NCBI GenBank assembly: GCA_030340625.1
Contig: JAOPHQ010005744.1
Location: forward strand, 51,694-115,693
Direction: 5' to 3'
Source: Merluccius polli
Lineage: Eukaryota > Chordata > Actinopteri > Gadiformes > Merlucciidae
Length of the DNA: 64,000 nucleotides
The position numbers and the translations under genes are program-made. The stretch's first letter is position 1. Each line of letters opens with the position of its first letter. The notes beneath the pieces were generated by a model, which was not told where the DNA came from, did not search any database, and saw only the letters and a program-made list of their open reading frames with translations. Shown in pieces: positions 34,424-48,600 of this stretch.

Positions 34424-35104
34424 ATGGGTAACCTCATCAGCCGGCCCAGCTGCCTGGGCCAAAGGTCCAAGCACGTGAGATCAGACGAGGACTACCTGAA
34501 GGAGTGCTACCAGCGCAGAAGAGAATGGCAGCGGCCGGAGCCTCAGTCAGAGACCAAGCAAGAAGAGGTGATTCAGGAGAGTGCCCTGGTGGACACCAAT
34601 GGCAAAGAGCGAAGGATCGAAAGAGAGAAGGAAAAGGAGAACGAGAAGCAGGACGAGAAGGAGGTGGTCAAGGCGAGGGAGGAAGCGGTCTGCACCCCCG
34701 TTTCGGACAAACCCCTCCGTAGCTCCCCGGCCTCCACGCTCACCAGCACCAGCACTCTGGACAACGGCTGGCACAACACCCCGTCCCCGCTGAAGACGTC
34801 CCGAAACGGCACCCTCACAAGGAGGACCATGCCCCCGGACCTCGGCAGATCCCCGCTGGCTTACCCTGACAAGGGCTCCGCCGAGAGGCGGGCCAGCTTT
34901 CAGAGGAGGGACTCCAGAGAGGGGAGCCCCTGGTCCTGGAAGACCCTGGCGTCCCGTGAGGTCACAGAGGTGACCGAGGTGACTGAGACGATCGTGACCG
35001 AAATCGTGGAGGTGACAGAGTATCCATCGGGAGAGAAAGGAGGGGATCCAATAGTCACCAGGACTGTTAGGGTGCTCAATGGCGTGGCGGAAGAACTGGC
35101 AGAG
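34424..35104 (+). CDS. Lipid-anchor first exon of the spectraplakin tail
   Basis: 227 codons. The start M-G-N-L-I-S-R-P-S-C-L fits the N-myristoylation rule (Gly2, Ser6, basic 7) with a cysteine at 10 for possible palmitoylation. From memory, an alternative MACF1 start reads M-G-K-P-L-S-R-P-D-C-L and both continue to an acidic stretch and E/D-C-Y, so this looks like the same ancestral exon. The rest is a charged, disordered region (K-E-K-E-N-E-K-Q, Ser/Pro/Thr-rich) ending T-E-V-T-E-V-T-E-T-I-V and R-T-V-R-V-L-N-G. The donor (gag|gtcaaa) is weak but is the only one before the stop codon and leaves phase 0. Confidence 0.85.
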
Positions 35105-38100
35105 GTCAAAAAAACAAAACTAACACACTATCCATAACACCCGTCTTGCTTTGCCACCCATGCATACTTTTTTGCCAGTTATTGTTTCCAATTTGATCCA
35201 AAATGTTTCTGGCTCCATAACTATATGGTGTTTATTGATGTTGTATGGTGACATCAAAGACCAAATTGGTTGAAGATAACTATTGTGTCTCATTTTCGTC
35301 TTGAACTTTTGTTTACAGCTCCAAAGTGATGGACAGTCCAGTTCAGACCAGGATTCCAGCCTGGATAGATGGAGGGTATGTCTTAACTTCCTCTCTCTGT
35401 CTATCTGTCTATCCACTGAGCCACATTCTCACTTCTTCAAAAATGTAAAACTTGTCTTTGATCTATAATAAATCCTGATCTATATTCGGTTATGTATGGT
35501 CTGTGACACTCTATGAACTGTATCCAGGGAACAAGGTCGGCTTTGACCCTGAGGGATGAGTCTACAGACTCAGAGACGTTCCTCCAAAACTTGGAGTCAC
35601 TGCTCACTTGGGTCTCTGAGATTGAGGAGCTCACAGCCAATCAGAAGCCACCGTCGTCGGAGGTCAAAGTGGTGAAAGCGCAGCTACAAGAACAAAAGGT
35701 GAGTCATCATCACTTCAGCTGTGAAGTGTAATCCCCAATCCCGTTTTTGAAATAACCGTGCATAGCAGGAAAGACGAACAGGAAAGCTTTACCTGAAATA
35801 TGATACAGAAGTTCTTGAGTGATCCCTGATTATATACGTGTAGATTCTGTTGTATTCAGCCATGAATAGGGGGTGTACATCGTCACAATGGATGTCTGTA
35901 TGCATTTGTGAACTTTTCCTGAGGGCATGAAAAGAACTATTTCCTTCTTTCATTTAGAAACTGCAGTCATTGTGAGGACTTTAAACATGGCGAAACCTGC
36001 CTGATCCTTAACAATGTGAGCCTGACATACAAGCCAGGTCTTAATCTACAATGACACAAAGACAGGGGAGCAGCATAAGGTTACAAATACATGTCAATTC
36101 TCAGATGTCTGGCACACATATTGATATACAGGTATGTGTGACAGACAGTTTGTACAATCAGAATGTAGTTTCCTCTCCTGATGATTATATGACCTTAAAC
36201 GATGATCGCTCTAGTTTGTTGGGTGTGCGTATGCAATAAACCAGGAATGGGATACTTAAGACATAGCTGTCAACACTGAGATTAGAAAATAAGGGACATT
36301 TTCCCGCGCCCCGCATCAGGCCGTCCCAGCACCCCTACCACTGTCCACATACCCCTTATATTTAGACAAGGGTACACACAGTGAATCCTAAAATCACCAC
36401 TTGGCAACCACTTACTTTAAAATATCAGTGCAACAAGGTTAACTTGTTCCTACATTAAGTAAGTGACTACAATTAGGTGATTATTAAATGGTTCATGTTC
36501 TCATAAAGCTTTTATAAGAAGTAAAAAATATGGGAGGATCCTGGGAAAAACGGGAGGGTTCACAGGAATGACCTAAGACCATAACACATTGAATGGTTTT
36601 ACCTGAGACCCCTATTTTTTGTCACTCCACAGCTCCTGCTGCGCCTCCTGGCGGACCGGAGGAAGAGTATGGAGTTCACCCTCTCTGAGGGCCCTGGGCT
36701 GGTGGAGGCCCACCCAGGAGATGAGTGGGAAGAGGTCAAGGTCAAGCTGTTCACCCTCAAGCAGAAGTGGGAGGCCTTGCTTCTGGAGGCGGAGCAAAGG
36801 TCAGCACTTTGTCCGGCAATGATTGAGAGAGCCCCGCTGTGTGATACAAATCTGGAGCAAATCTGGAGCAAATCTGGAGCGGTTTCATTCACATGCACTT
36901 TTACAGTGCATGGTGTATCCCTATGATTCAAGAAATAAGTCTTCATTGAGTGTTGCTGTTGTGATGAAGGGCCAGCTTAATCACAGCTTTGAGAGCTTGT
37001 AGATTGAACCCAACAGTGATTGCTGTTAATGGTCTTGGCAGGAGATCAAGCCTGGAGTTAATTCTGCCCAGGACCCGGCTCTTTCAAGAAGGGGTGGATG
37101 GCCTGCAGCAGTGGCTGATGTCTGTGGAACAAGGCCTGGCAGAGTTACGCAATGCAGAGAGATTGATGTTGCATCTTCCTGAGGCTACGGAGCGCGCCAA
37201 GGTCTAGACATCTCCCATGATGACCGATGCTGTGTGTTGTGTGTCAGAAGGCCACAGTGTAATAAGCAAACTATTCTTAGACTAGGTTCTGATTCACCTC
37301 CGTCTCTTGCATCTTCTTAGGCTTTCGTCGAAGAGATCAAGGTCAAAAATGCAGAGTTGGGGAACGTACAGCAGTCAGGTCGTGACCTAATGGAGGCTAT
37401 TTCCGGTAAATATGAAATAACCCAAACAACCTCTTGCTATATTCTCTTCCATGCGGATAGTATGATAAGATAAGATAAACCTTTATTAATCCCTGAAGGG
37501 AAATTCAGGTGTCATAGCAGTAACAGCAATGAGAATGAAACACAGGAGAGGTGAAGGTAAGAGTAAGAGCACAGATCCAAACCAAGATAATACGAATAAA
37601 AATATAAACAAGAATAAAGAAACAAAGCACAACACTTTACTTGTCCAAAGAGATCACTGTCAATTTTCCAATGTCCCCTTCCTCGCTTGTTTGTTTGTTT
37701 CAGAGGAGGAAGCCCAGCTGGTGCAGGAGAAGATGGACTCTCTCCGTATCCGCTGCTCCGTGCTGAGCCTGAGCAGTCTGGATGTGCTGCAGAGGCTGGA
37801 GCAGGCCCTGGAGGCCTCCAACCGCTGCAGCTCCAGCCAGGAGGACCTGCACCTGTGGCTCGGCCGCATCGAGAGAGAGCTGCTGGGGGCGGCCGGGGCT
37901 CAGACACACGCTGGGGATGCGGTGCTCTGTGCTGCTGAGAGGCAGAGGGTAAGGGAGCCAAGTGTGGACAATACACAAGCAAATAGTGCTGTTGTATGCT
38001 CAAATGTATTTCTATGATTCTAATGTTTACTTTTATTTTTGAATTAATGTATTGCTCTTGTTGTGTTGTTTCACTTGTTAAACACTTTGTATTGCTGTTT

Positions 38101-41100
38101 TTAAGTTGATTTAGTTTTAACAATGTTATGATACCACGTTTTCCCTTGCCATGTGACCCAGTTGGAACAGGCCGTAGTGAAAGAGATGGTCTGGTTTAGG
38201 AGCACAGCGCTGAATCTTGAAAAGCTGAAAGCCATTTCTTTGGATCCAAATCTCATAGCAGAGCAACTCTACGAGCAGAAGGTCAGAAAGCTTAGATAAT
38301 TATCTTATGTTAATCACAAAATATATTTAAATAGGTCAAAGGTGGATGTACTTAGTTTCTGGTGCTATGATTGCGGATATAGCTCGTATTAATAAATGCT
38401 CATATTTCTGTGTCACAGATTTTGGCTGTGGAGATTCTTCAACACAGGTTCAACCTTGAAAAGATGGTGAAGATCTCTGAAATCCTACTGACATACAGTG
38501 ACGAAGGGGATACGGGTGAACTGCAGGTACAATAAAAACAAACTAAATGCTTAACAGTGTAGTTAAATGCAGACATTGTTAAGTTCTCCGTGTTCATCTG
38601 ATCTCTCCCTCATTCATAGAGCACAATAGAGGGCTTACAGGAGCAATGCAACACCACCGCCGCCACCAACTCCCACATGGTGCTGCACCTTGAGCATGCT
38701 CAGTCGCTCCTGCTACAGTTTTCGGAGGGCATTGCCGAGGTGTCGCCATGGCTACAAGAAACCCAAGCCCTGATTGGCCAGCTCTCACTGAGCACCATTA
38801 GCTACGAAGCCTTTCGGGAGCAGCAAGACCTGTTACAGGTACTGCAAAACGGCTTCACCACCAAGCGCTCGTTCACCAGCCCCCCCCCCCCCCTGTTCAA
38901 CAACTAGGTCATTGTACTCGGCCGCGGCGATGACTGGAAGCTTTGTTCATTTGTTAATCAAACCCACATCTAACAGCATTCCTGTCTTCTTTAATTAATA
39001 CTTTGTGTTCTACGTTTTAATAAAAATATATACGTATTTAAATATATGTATCTATCTAAACTGGAAAATATAATACAAAAATGTAAATGTCAATGTATTC
39101 ACGTATCTCTACATTGTGTGCCTTATCTGTGCCTCTCTCCTCTGGCCGCAGGGCCTCAGGGAGTCCATCGCAGAGCACAGGCCCCTGGTGGCCAGGCTGT
39201 GCTCTGTGGGCAAGCGGCTGTCAGAGCTGAACCCCGGCCAGGGGGAGGCGTACCATCGGCAGGCCGGCGAGGCGGAGGAGCAGCACAGAGCTATCAGGGA
39301 TCGGGTCAGGGAGGCCGCCAGCCTGCTGGAGGAGTCCCTCCCTCGCTACGCTCAGGTGATGCAGACCTTTGTGTGTGACCTTTCGCCAGACAATGGGCAT
39401 AGAGTCAGGATTCAGCCACACAACAGGCCGTTTTTTTGGCCTGTTGAACCCCCGTTTCTTACTTACAACCACAACGTCTTAACATCGTTTTAACCCTTAA
39501 TAATATAACCCTTATTAATCAGCAATCTCCCATGTGCATTGAAAAGCATAAAAACATTAACTGTAAACAAAACACACACAAAACACGGGTATGCGTACCT
39601 GTAGGGGTACTTTGAAGGATTGCAGGGGGTACTGTGTCCTTTTCGTCATTTTTAATATTTGTTATGAACAATTGCAAAATAATGCCACCTTAATAAAATG
39701 AGTTGAATCAGAATACCACCTTAACAAAATTAAGTAAATCTGAATACTAACATAGAAGTTCGATAAATCTTTCCAATGAATGACAAAAATCCTAAGTGAC
39801 GCACAAGCCCATGTTTCTCCCCAAAATTTGTATCACCCGTTTAATGTTCATGTTGACACCAAATAACATGCACATCCATTATTTATATTCATTCTCATTG
39901 TTTTCAGTGTTGTGCTGGTGGGGTACTTGGCTGAAAAAAATATCTTAGGGGGGTTTATTCGTAAAAAAATGGATAATTTGAGAACCAACGACACCACAGC
40001 TAAAAATGTATACACTCACGGACGGTATTGTAAGACGGTTTGGATAAAAGCGGCGGATAAATTATGATATCAAACCTCTTACTGTGGCCGCGCCTACAGC
40101 TGAACGAGAGGATGACGCTGGTGCGAGAGACCCTGGAGCGGCTCCGCAGCCGCGTGCAGTGTCCCGCCTCGCTGCAGGGCCTGGCCCCCAGGATCCAGGA
40201 GCAGCTGAGGGACAACACGCACACCCTGGCCGAGCTGTCCAAGCTGGAGCTGGGCCTCGCCAGCGTCAAGACCCAGGCTGACGAGCTGCTGGCCAACACC
40301 CAGGCAGCAGGGGACGACTCCATAGGAAAAGGTGAGCTGTTCGTCATGACATCATTATTGCTTAAATACATGTTTCCACGGTTTTTGAGTTAAAAGCGTT
40401 GAACTGGCTATATTCTGAACACCAAACCTATTGCTGGACATTCCTCATGTGTTGACCACTTAGCCACTTAACCAGCTAGTGTGATGAAACAAACTGTTGT
40501 TGGGTTGAACTCTTAAGGCTGATCCTTTTCTGAGCCTTGGTCCTACTTTCTAGTTAGATTTGAAAGATTTTGTTTTTCAATCATTTGCATTATTTTTTCT
40601 GCACTCTTATGTGATGATGTCACCTATGTGAAGGTGATGATGTCCAATCCTATTTCTATCTGGGTGGCATTCCAGGATGCTCTATGGTGGTGATGAATTT
40701 CCTTTCTGGAGGACAATAAAAGTCTAATCAAATCGAATCGAATCCATTGCTAACTGCTGTGATGTTTCATTCATACATTTTCATTGATTACAGCTATCCA
40801 AGAGAGGGTGTCCAGTCTCTCCCAGCTGTGGGTGGAGACCCACCAGGAGGCAGAGGAGAGGGATCGCTGGCTGCTCAAAATACTGGATCTCGCCCTCAAG
40901 TTCTGGAGCGACATCGGCGACCTGACGGCGGCGCTCAGCGACGCGCAGCAGGCGGTCCTGGACCTCAACGGCAGTCGGACCAACTCCGAGACCATCCGGC
41001 AGAGTCTGGAGAGCATGCAGGTTAGTGACACTGCATCCCACTTCCCGGACGACCGCTTATGCTTCCTTGTATTCTTATTATTTTTGTGAACCTGGCTGCA

Positions 41101-41572
41101 AACTACATTTTGTCATGTCATTTAAATTGAACAATAAAGTTGAGTTTGAAAATGGATATAGCAGTCTATGTCTGTATGGCTCTATGTTCTCACATCCTCC
41201 TTGTTGACTCAAAGACCTCATGTTTTACTGACTCCGAACACCCAGACTCTGAGGGAGGACGTGGACGGTCTACAAGGAGATCTGGATACTCTGGGAATCG
41301 TGGGAATGGACCTGATGTCCGCGTGCGGCGACACAGACAAACCGGAAGTAACAAAGAGCTTAGATGAGGTGAAACAAAAAAAGGAAATACAAATATTGGT
41401 GTCGGTATAGGTTTGGTATGTCTTGACAAACCTGATGAACTTTTAATCCTCTGCATTCCTGTTCCTGAAGCTCTACTGCACATGGAACAATGTGAGCAAA
41501 CTGTGGAACGAGTGCCACAAGAAGCTGGAGGAATCCTTACAGTTGGCGTTACACTACCAGGATACCATGCAG

Positions 41573-41604
<32 letters not shown>

Positions 41605-44600
41605 GTGTGTCCGTCTGTGTGTGTCCGTCTATGTGTGTGCGTCTGTGTGTGTGTGTTTTTCAGCTTGCATCCTTTCAAATGCGCATACACTTGTGTGTGT
41701 CTGTGTGTGTGTGTGTGGGCCTTTTGTTATGTGCGACAGTGAGAAATCTAACTTCGGTGGCACACTGTGCATTCCCAGTGTGCAGTGTTTGGATTTCGCA
41801 TTGTCTCAACCGGATCAGTTTGGACCGTTAGGCCACCACTGTTCGGACCCCAGCAGTGTGGTAGGGCACGCTGCCAAACGCAGAGCTCATCCTTTCTCTC
41901 GCCGGACTGGATGAAATATGACTCTCGCTCCCTGTGGCTTTCGCTGATGAGCGGCTGACAGAATGTGCAGCTCCCTGCCCATGGGAAACTAATGGGAAGG
42001 ATGGTGTAACCGGTGTAAAACACTTTCTTAGGAGGAGCATAACAACAGAGGGACTATAATAACATGTGTCACGGTATCAGTAGCGGTACATGTAACATGG
42101 GTATGAATGGGTTTCGAAAACTAATCAAGTTTCTTCATGTAACGTTGGGATCATTAGTGTCCATTGTAGGGATCCAGTGGACACAAAGGGAAGTTATTAA
42201 TGATGCCTTTAATGTATGACCTATTGTGTCCCCTTTGTCCAAAAAGGGTCTCTTTGAGTGGCTGAAATCAGCCGAGCTGAGGTCCACAGAGGAGTTCATG
42301 GTAGGAACTGACCTGGAATCAGTCAAGGAGCAGCTTTGTGATCTCAAGGTGAGCTCATACACTACAAACAAAAGGGTTAGATTTTTATTTAACCTTTATT
42401 TAACCAACAGAGTCCCATTGAGATTCAGAGTCTCTTATTCAAGGGAGACCTGGCCAAGACACGCAGCAGCATAAATACAAAACACGTAACGGATACAGAC
42501 AGAAAACACAAAGGAAACACAATTAACAGAACTAAAAAAAGACAAGCATAGGGAAATCATATTTTTCTAGGAGTATGTTTCGTAGCCAGGTCAATTAAAA
42601 ACATTGACATCTAAAGGATTCTGCCTCTAATTCATTCATTTGGGATTTAAAAGCATTTAGCGAGAGTAATTAATGAAGTCTCAAGTCACTCTGGTATGTA
42701 GTATTGTACTATTATTAAGCATGGAGCCTAATCCAAACTATCTAGGTAGGTGAGCCTCATACTGACTACACTACAGTACAGAGCATATCATCATTTATGA
42801 GACTCTAAAACAAAGTGACCGTCGTTGTCCTCATGGTTGTCGTCCTCAGGGGTTCAAGCGGGAGCTGTACCAGAAGAAGATCGAGATAGAGAGTCTGAAC
42901 CACCGCTTCGTGTGCCGGCTGTCCCCCGGCTCCGAGCGTCCCGGCTCCGTCTCGCCGCTGTGTGACTTCCGGCAGCGCTGGGACAGCCTGGAGTCGGAGA
43001 CCGTCAACAGACAGGTCTAATGACTAATGATCAGTGACTTAATGACTCTACACTATGAAAGCCTGATATTCAGTGTATATATTACGTGTTGAACTATCTT
43101 TATATATTATGTGCAGCATCAGCTGGAGTGTGCCCTGCTGGGCCTGGGCCAGTTCCAGAACACACTGGATGAGCTGCACACCTGGCTGTCCCGGACCGCT
43201 GAGCAACTGCAAGGCCTGCAGCCCATCAGCATCGACCTGCAGGCCTGTGAGATAGAGCTGGCCAAGCACAAAGTAAGTGTTGGACCGGTCGACGTACCAA
43301 CTGGCCTTCACGTCATTTAAATTGAACAAAACTTCTTTTTTTCTCCTTTTTTTTCTTTATTGTACATAATATTATGGCAGATTGAAGTCCCCATACGACC
43401 ATAAAAGATGACACTGCTGTGCACCTTTTCACTTAGTAGAAACGCTTTTCTCATAAAAAATGTATAAAAAGAAACAGGAGGCCTCTAGAGAAAATAAATT
43501 GTCAATACAATACAATGAATAAATGAAAAGACAAAAAAAAAAAGTATTTCTATTTGCATTTTGTATTTCTCTCTTTCTCTTCTCCCAAGGTGCTGAGGAA
43601 CGACGTGATGTCCCGCGTGCGTACGGTGGAGGCCCTGAACCTGGCGGGCCGCGGGCTGCTGGAGGCCGGGTCCGGGGACAGTCCCCACGGTCTGCCGTCT
43701 CAGCTGGAGCTGCTGAACGACCGCTGGGAGTTCGTCCGCTGTGAGACCGAACGCAGACAGCTGGAGCTGGAGAACAACCTCAGCCAGGTGGACAAAAACA
43801 AAGACAAACGACCGAAAGATCTGACCGATAGAACAATAGACTCCATTTATTCATTGTTGTACAATGTTTTGTTGTAAGTAAGGGTGATTACTTCAGGCTG
43901 ATTTAAGAGATGCATCACCCTGTCTGGGTTTGTTTCGCAATACGGATTCTACGGTTGGAAATAGCGTCCATAGCAACGGTCTATTATTCATAGCAGCGGT
44001 CAGCTATTCAGAAATAACAGACCGTATTTGACCAATCAGAATTGAGTATTCAACAAAGCCTGTGATAAAGGACGTTAATGAATAAAGAATGAGGGTCCAT
44101 TATTCGTTGTCACTTTACAACAGTGCCCTCTTGTGGTCACTGTGTGTTCACGCCAACATTATCCAATATTGATTGCTCACTTGTTATCCCTGTCCATCCA
44201 TGGATATTTTGTTTTCATCACAGGTGCAAGACGTTACCATGGAGATCCAGGATCTCCTCCAGTGGCTGGAGAACACAGACCTGAGGCTGTGCTCCACCAG
44301 AACGGTGTGGGGGATGCCCGACTCAGCCAATGAGAGGCTGAACGCACACCTGGTGAGACCGATCTGACCAATCATTCAGTACCGTCGCTACACCAAGACA
44401 TGTCTTTAGGCCTATGTATTTATAACCAAAATAAATATTATAAAAATGCTAATGGGCTAATGCTATGTTTATCATTCAACGGTTTCAAGCATATGGATTT
44501 ATAATAATATCCACATAAACAACATGATGTAACATTTCCAATGACACCACTGTCATGCATGTGGTCATCACTGGCGGCAATGGCGGATTCAGGGGGGGGG

Positions 44601-45600
44601 CGGGGAGGGCAACCACCCCCCCATGGTGCCCCCATGGTTGATAAAAAGGAAGTGCCCTCTAGAGTGGCGAAAACGAGAGGAAGTCCCCTATTGGCTGCCC
44701 TTCACATGGGAAAATGAGTGCCCCTTCATGCAATAAATTATGATGATGTGCCCTCTAGAGCGAGACGATTCGATGTATCTTAATGAGTGCCCTTCTAGTG
44801 GAGAACATGTGATGCGGTGCCCTATAAGGTGCCCTTACAATGGTCTAAACTTGACGCTTCCAATGGAAAAGGGCGCCGTTATGAAGTGCCCTCTATGCCG
44901 CCCCTACGTGACAGTGTCCCAAAGGGTGATGCCCTTTCCAGTAGAGAAAATGGGATGCAGTGCTGTGAGAAAACATGATGAATGCCCAAATAGGTGCCCC
45001 TCTAATGGAGAAGTGCCCCTCCAGTGGTTAAAATGTGAAGCTGCGCTTTGAAACGTTGGGTCCAAAGCTGTAACAGTGCGGAGATAAAGATAAAGGTTCA
45101 TCCTCTCACTGCTAGCGATGTACTGGCTTGTCTCGCTGAGAGAGAGAATAGAGGGAGAGAGAGACAGAGAGACAGATAGACAGATAGAGACAGAGACTGA
45201 CAGATATTAAAACAGCATTGTTCGGATTCCGTAAACCCGTCTGTCCAGTTGTAGAGCCATACCGGGTGTGGTCATTGACACCGGACATGTGTTCGTTTCT
45301 CTTCTTTGCAGTTAGATTGAACACATCCTAAGTGTGTAGGGTTGATCTTGTCCTTGAGCCATGGAGACTCTTCTCTCACGATAGACTCCCATGTAACTAA
45401 CATCTAAACCCTACCTGGACTCTGGTCCCATACGGTCCTCCAGCCACACACATTATACTGTACATTAGATGTTACATGGACTCCTGAGATAGACAGGATG
45501 ACGTCATGGATGTTGGACTGTAGGCTGCTGAAGTGCTATGCAGTGCGTCCGGTGCGTAAAATTCAACACCGTATAGACAGGATGAGAGAATGGAGGGAGA

Positions 45601-45636
<36 letters not shown>

Positions 45637-48600
45637 CAGAGACAGAGAGACAGAGAAAGAGAGAGAAAAAAGTCATGTCACCTCTGCTACTGTTAAGGCT
45701 TGAGAGTTGTTTGTGAAAATAAACATTTTAAAGGTTTATAGTTCCCTGTGTGTTTATCATAGTGGTGTGGTTATACTTTTAATCTGGATCGCCTGATAAC
45801 ATAATGTTAATCTAAATCAAGGAGGAAGACTATTTCATCATACATGATGCATCATAGCTTTTTAGACGCTGGTGGGGCCCCACGTCGTGCAGTAGGTGCC
45901 CTTTTTTTCCCGCCCCTGCTCTTTAAACAGCCTGAGTCCGCCGCTGATCACAGGTACTGAGTTATCAGCTGATATATTTAAAACATGTCATTTAAGCGGA
46001 AGTTCTCCAAAGAGGTGACGGTATTTTATGAGGTCAATCCCAGTTTTTAAACCACGTGTTTTTCTTCTTCATTGATGGCAGGAGTTGTGTATGGAGATGG
46101 AGTCGAAGCTTCACGCGTACACAGACGTGAAGAACGCCATCCACCGCATGCTGGAGCGTAACAACGTGGCGCGCGGCTCCAGCACCGAGCACAGCATGTC
46201 CATCCTGGAGCAGAAGTGGACCTCAGTGTACGGCAAAGTCCAGGAGCGCAAGGTGATTAAACTCAGGATTAAACAACGAATTACCAGCACTTACATTTTT
46301 AACTCACCAGCCCGATGTTACGACAAAGTCATGCCATTCGGTGGTCCTTCACAGAATTTACTCTCAAGTTGGATCCGTTTTTGGACTTGCTTATATTTTA
46401 AGGGATAATCCACGACGCGGGGTGGACTTTTTTTGTTTAATTTGGATTTTGAAGGGGAGTTTTTTTTAGCCAGCTGATGTGAGGTTGAGGAAATGATGTC
46501 CATTAGTCTAGAGAGCGGTGATGAGACTCTCTTTATGCTACGACCACGTCATAGCCATGCGGTTAACGAAAGCGAATCAACACCCCTCCAGCCAATCAGA
46601 CTCGAGGAAATCACCCGGGTTACGGTATGAGTGTGTCTAACGTTCTTGTACTCTTTTAGGCGAAGCTTACACAAGGCCTGGGCCTTGCTAAGGAGTTTCA
46701 CAGCACTGTCCAGGAACTGCTCACCAAGATGGCCAAGTGTGAGGAGTCCATCGGAGAGCTTCCTTCTCCAAGCTATGTCCTGGAAACCCTCTGTGCTCAG
46801 CAGCAGGAACACAGGGTACGTCTTTTTAAACATCTAATGTCCTTCATGGACACCAAGCTTACTATTTAGTCATTAGCAGACACTTAAAGTGAATTATACA
46901 TGTCATTAATGAGCGAAGAGCAGTTGGTTTCAGCAGTACATATGTGTCTTCTAGGTACTGGTGAATGAGGTGAACTGCTACGGCGAGAGGAAACTCATGG
47001 TGGAGAACGTGGGCTCCAGACTGACGGACCTGAGCAGGAAGGAAGACTGCGATGTCATCCACAACCTCGTCATGACCGTCCAGGACCGCTACAAAAAGCT
47101 GGTCCAGCACACCGCAGACCGAGGGAAGGTTCTGGAAGAGGTCAAGAAGAACGCGCGACAGGTGAGTTCTTCTTCTTCTAAAAGACGGTTGTTCTAATTT
47201 GTCTGATTTGGTCTCTAACGGTGTAATCGCCCCCTGCCCCGTTTCAGTTCAACGAGTCGTGGCGCATGCTAATCGACTGGATAACCGAAGTCGAGCAAAC
47301 GCTGGACACCCATAAAGAGATCGCCGTGACCCATGAGGAAATCAAACAGCAGCTGACCGAACAGAAGGTGCAGTAAGCTTCATTCATCCTTCAGTTTCAC
47401 TCATGCTGTGTTATAATGCACATGATCTGTGAAAATATATATATGTACTGTTTTTTTTCTTTTTCTGAATCCTATGAAATGTGCATTCAGGAGTTCCAGA
47501 AGCTCATGAGGTCCAAGCGGCCGATGTACGAGGCCACGCTGAAGAACGGCCGCTGCCTCCATGAGCGAGCTCAGAGCGGCCAAGACAGGCGGCACCTGGA
47601 GAACCTTGTGGCGGAGCTCAAAGACTCCTGGGACACCATCAACGGGAAGTCCATGGAGAGGTACTGGAAGGCTGTCTTTAAACCTTTTCACCTCCGTGGC
47701 GCAAAATTATTTCCTGAAAATATCTCATCATTTAACGATTGTGCGGGTGTGTGGGTGGATAGGTTTCATTTTGTTAGACACCCATGATTTCTAATAGATT
47801 GTAGACGCAACCTATCCATCCACAGCACAATAAATACAGGATTTGAGGAAAAAGGCAGGGAAATGTATTTGTGAACAAAAGTAATGACAAAAGTTGCATT
47901 GTACATCGCACAACTAAGTCCAAATATAATTTACGATTACAACAATGATGATACACACACAATAAACAGGCTCTTTTGTTAATTCTTACATAGGGGGATA
48001 CCAATGTGGATGTTGATTCAATAAAAAACCTGTGGAAAATGTGTCAACATGTACAACATTTCTTTGTAAACTGCCTTGTTCTGACTTTCTTCTGCCAGGC
48101 AACACAAACTGGAGGAGGCGCTGCTGTTCTCAGGCAGATTCACAGACGCCCTCCAAGCCCTGAACGACTGGCTGTACAGGGCCGAGCCCCAGCTGGCCGA
48201 GGACATGCCCGTGGGCGGGGACAAGGACATGGTCGGCAATCTGATAGACAAGCACAAGGTACGAAGGTGCACTGTTATATCATGCATATTGGCCATATGC
48301 TTTGCTACATGTTTAAATGATTGGGGAAAATGTAAATGTCAGTATACATCCGCATGTATGTGCCGTATCATTTTGTATGTTAAAGGTCCTGTAGGTAAGA
48401 TTCAAGAGCTATAATTTGACAGTCATTTGTTTGGATGCCATAGCCATCTGTCAGCTAACGGCTTATTTCTGAACAATCAGGGCATCTCTTCTCTGATTGG
48501 TTCGGGGAGTTTATCTTGCCTGTCAATCACAGGTGCACGAATGCAACACTTGCTGTTTTTTTGGGGTTGTTTAGTTTCAACATATTGCTCTCTAGCGCTG

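Noticed and set aside
44740..45051. 103-aa frame with repeated C-P motifs
   Set aside because: Derived from the 'gtgccct' repeat inside the hAT-like element.
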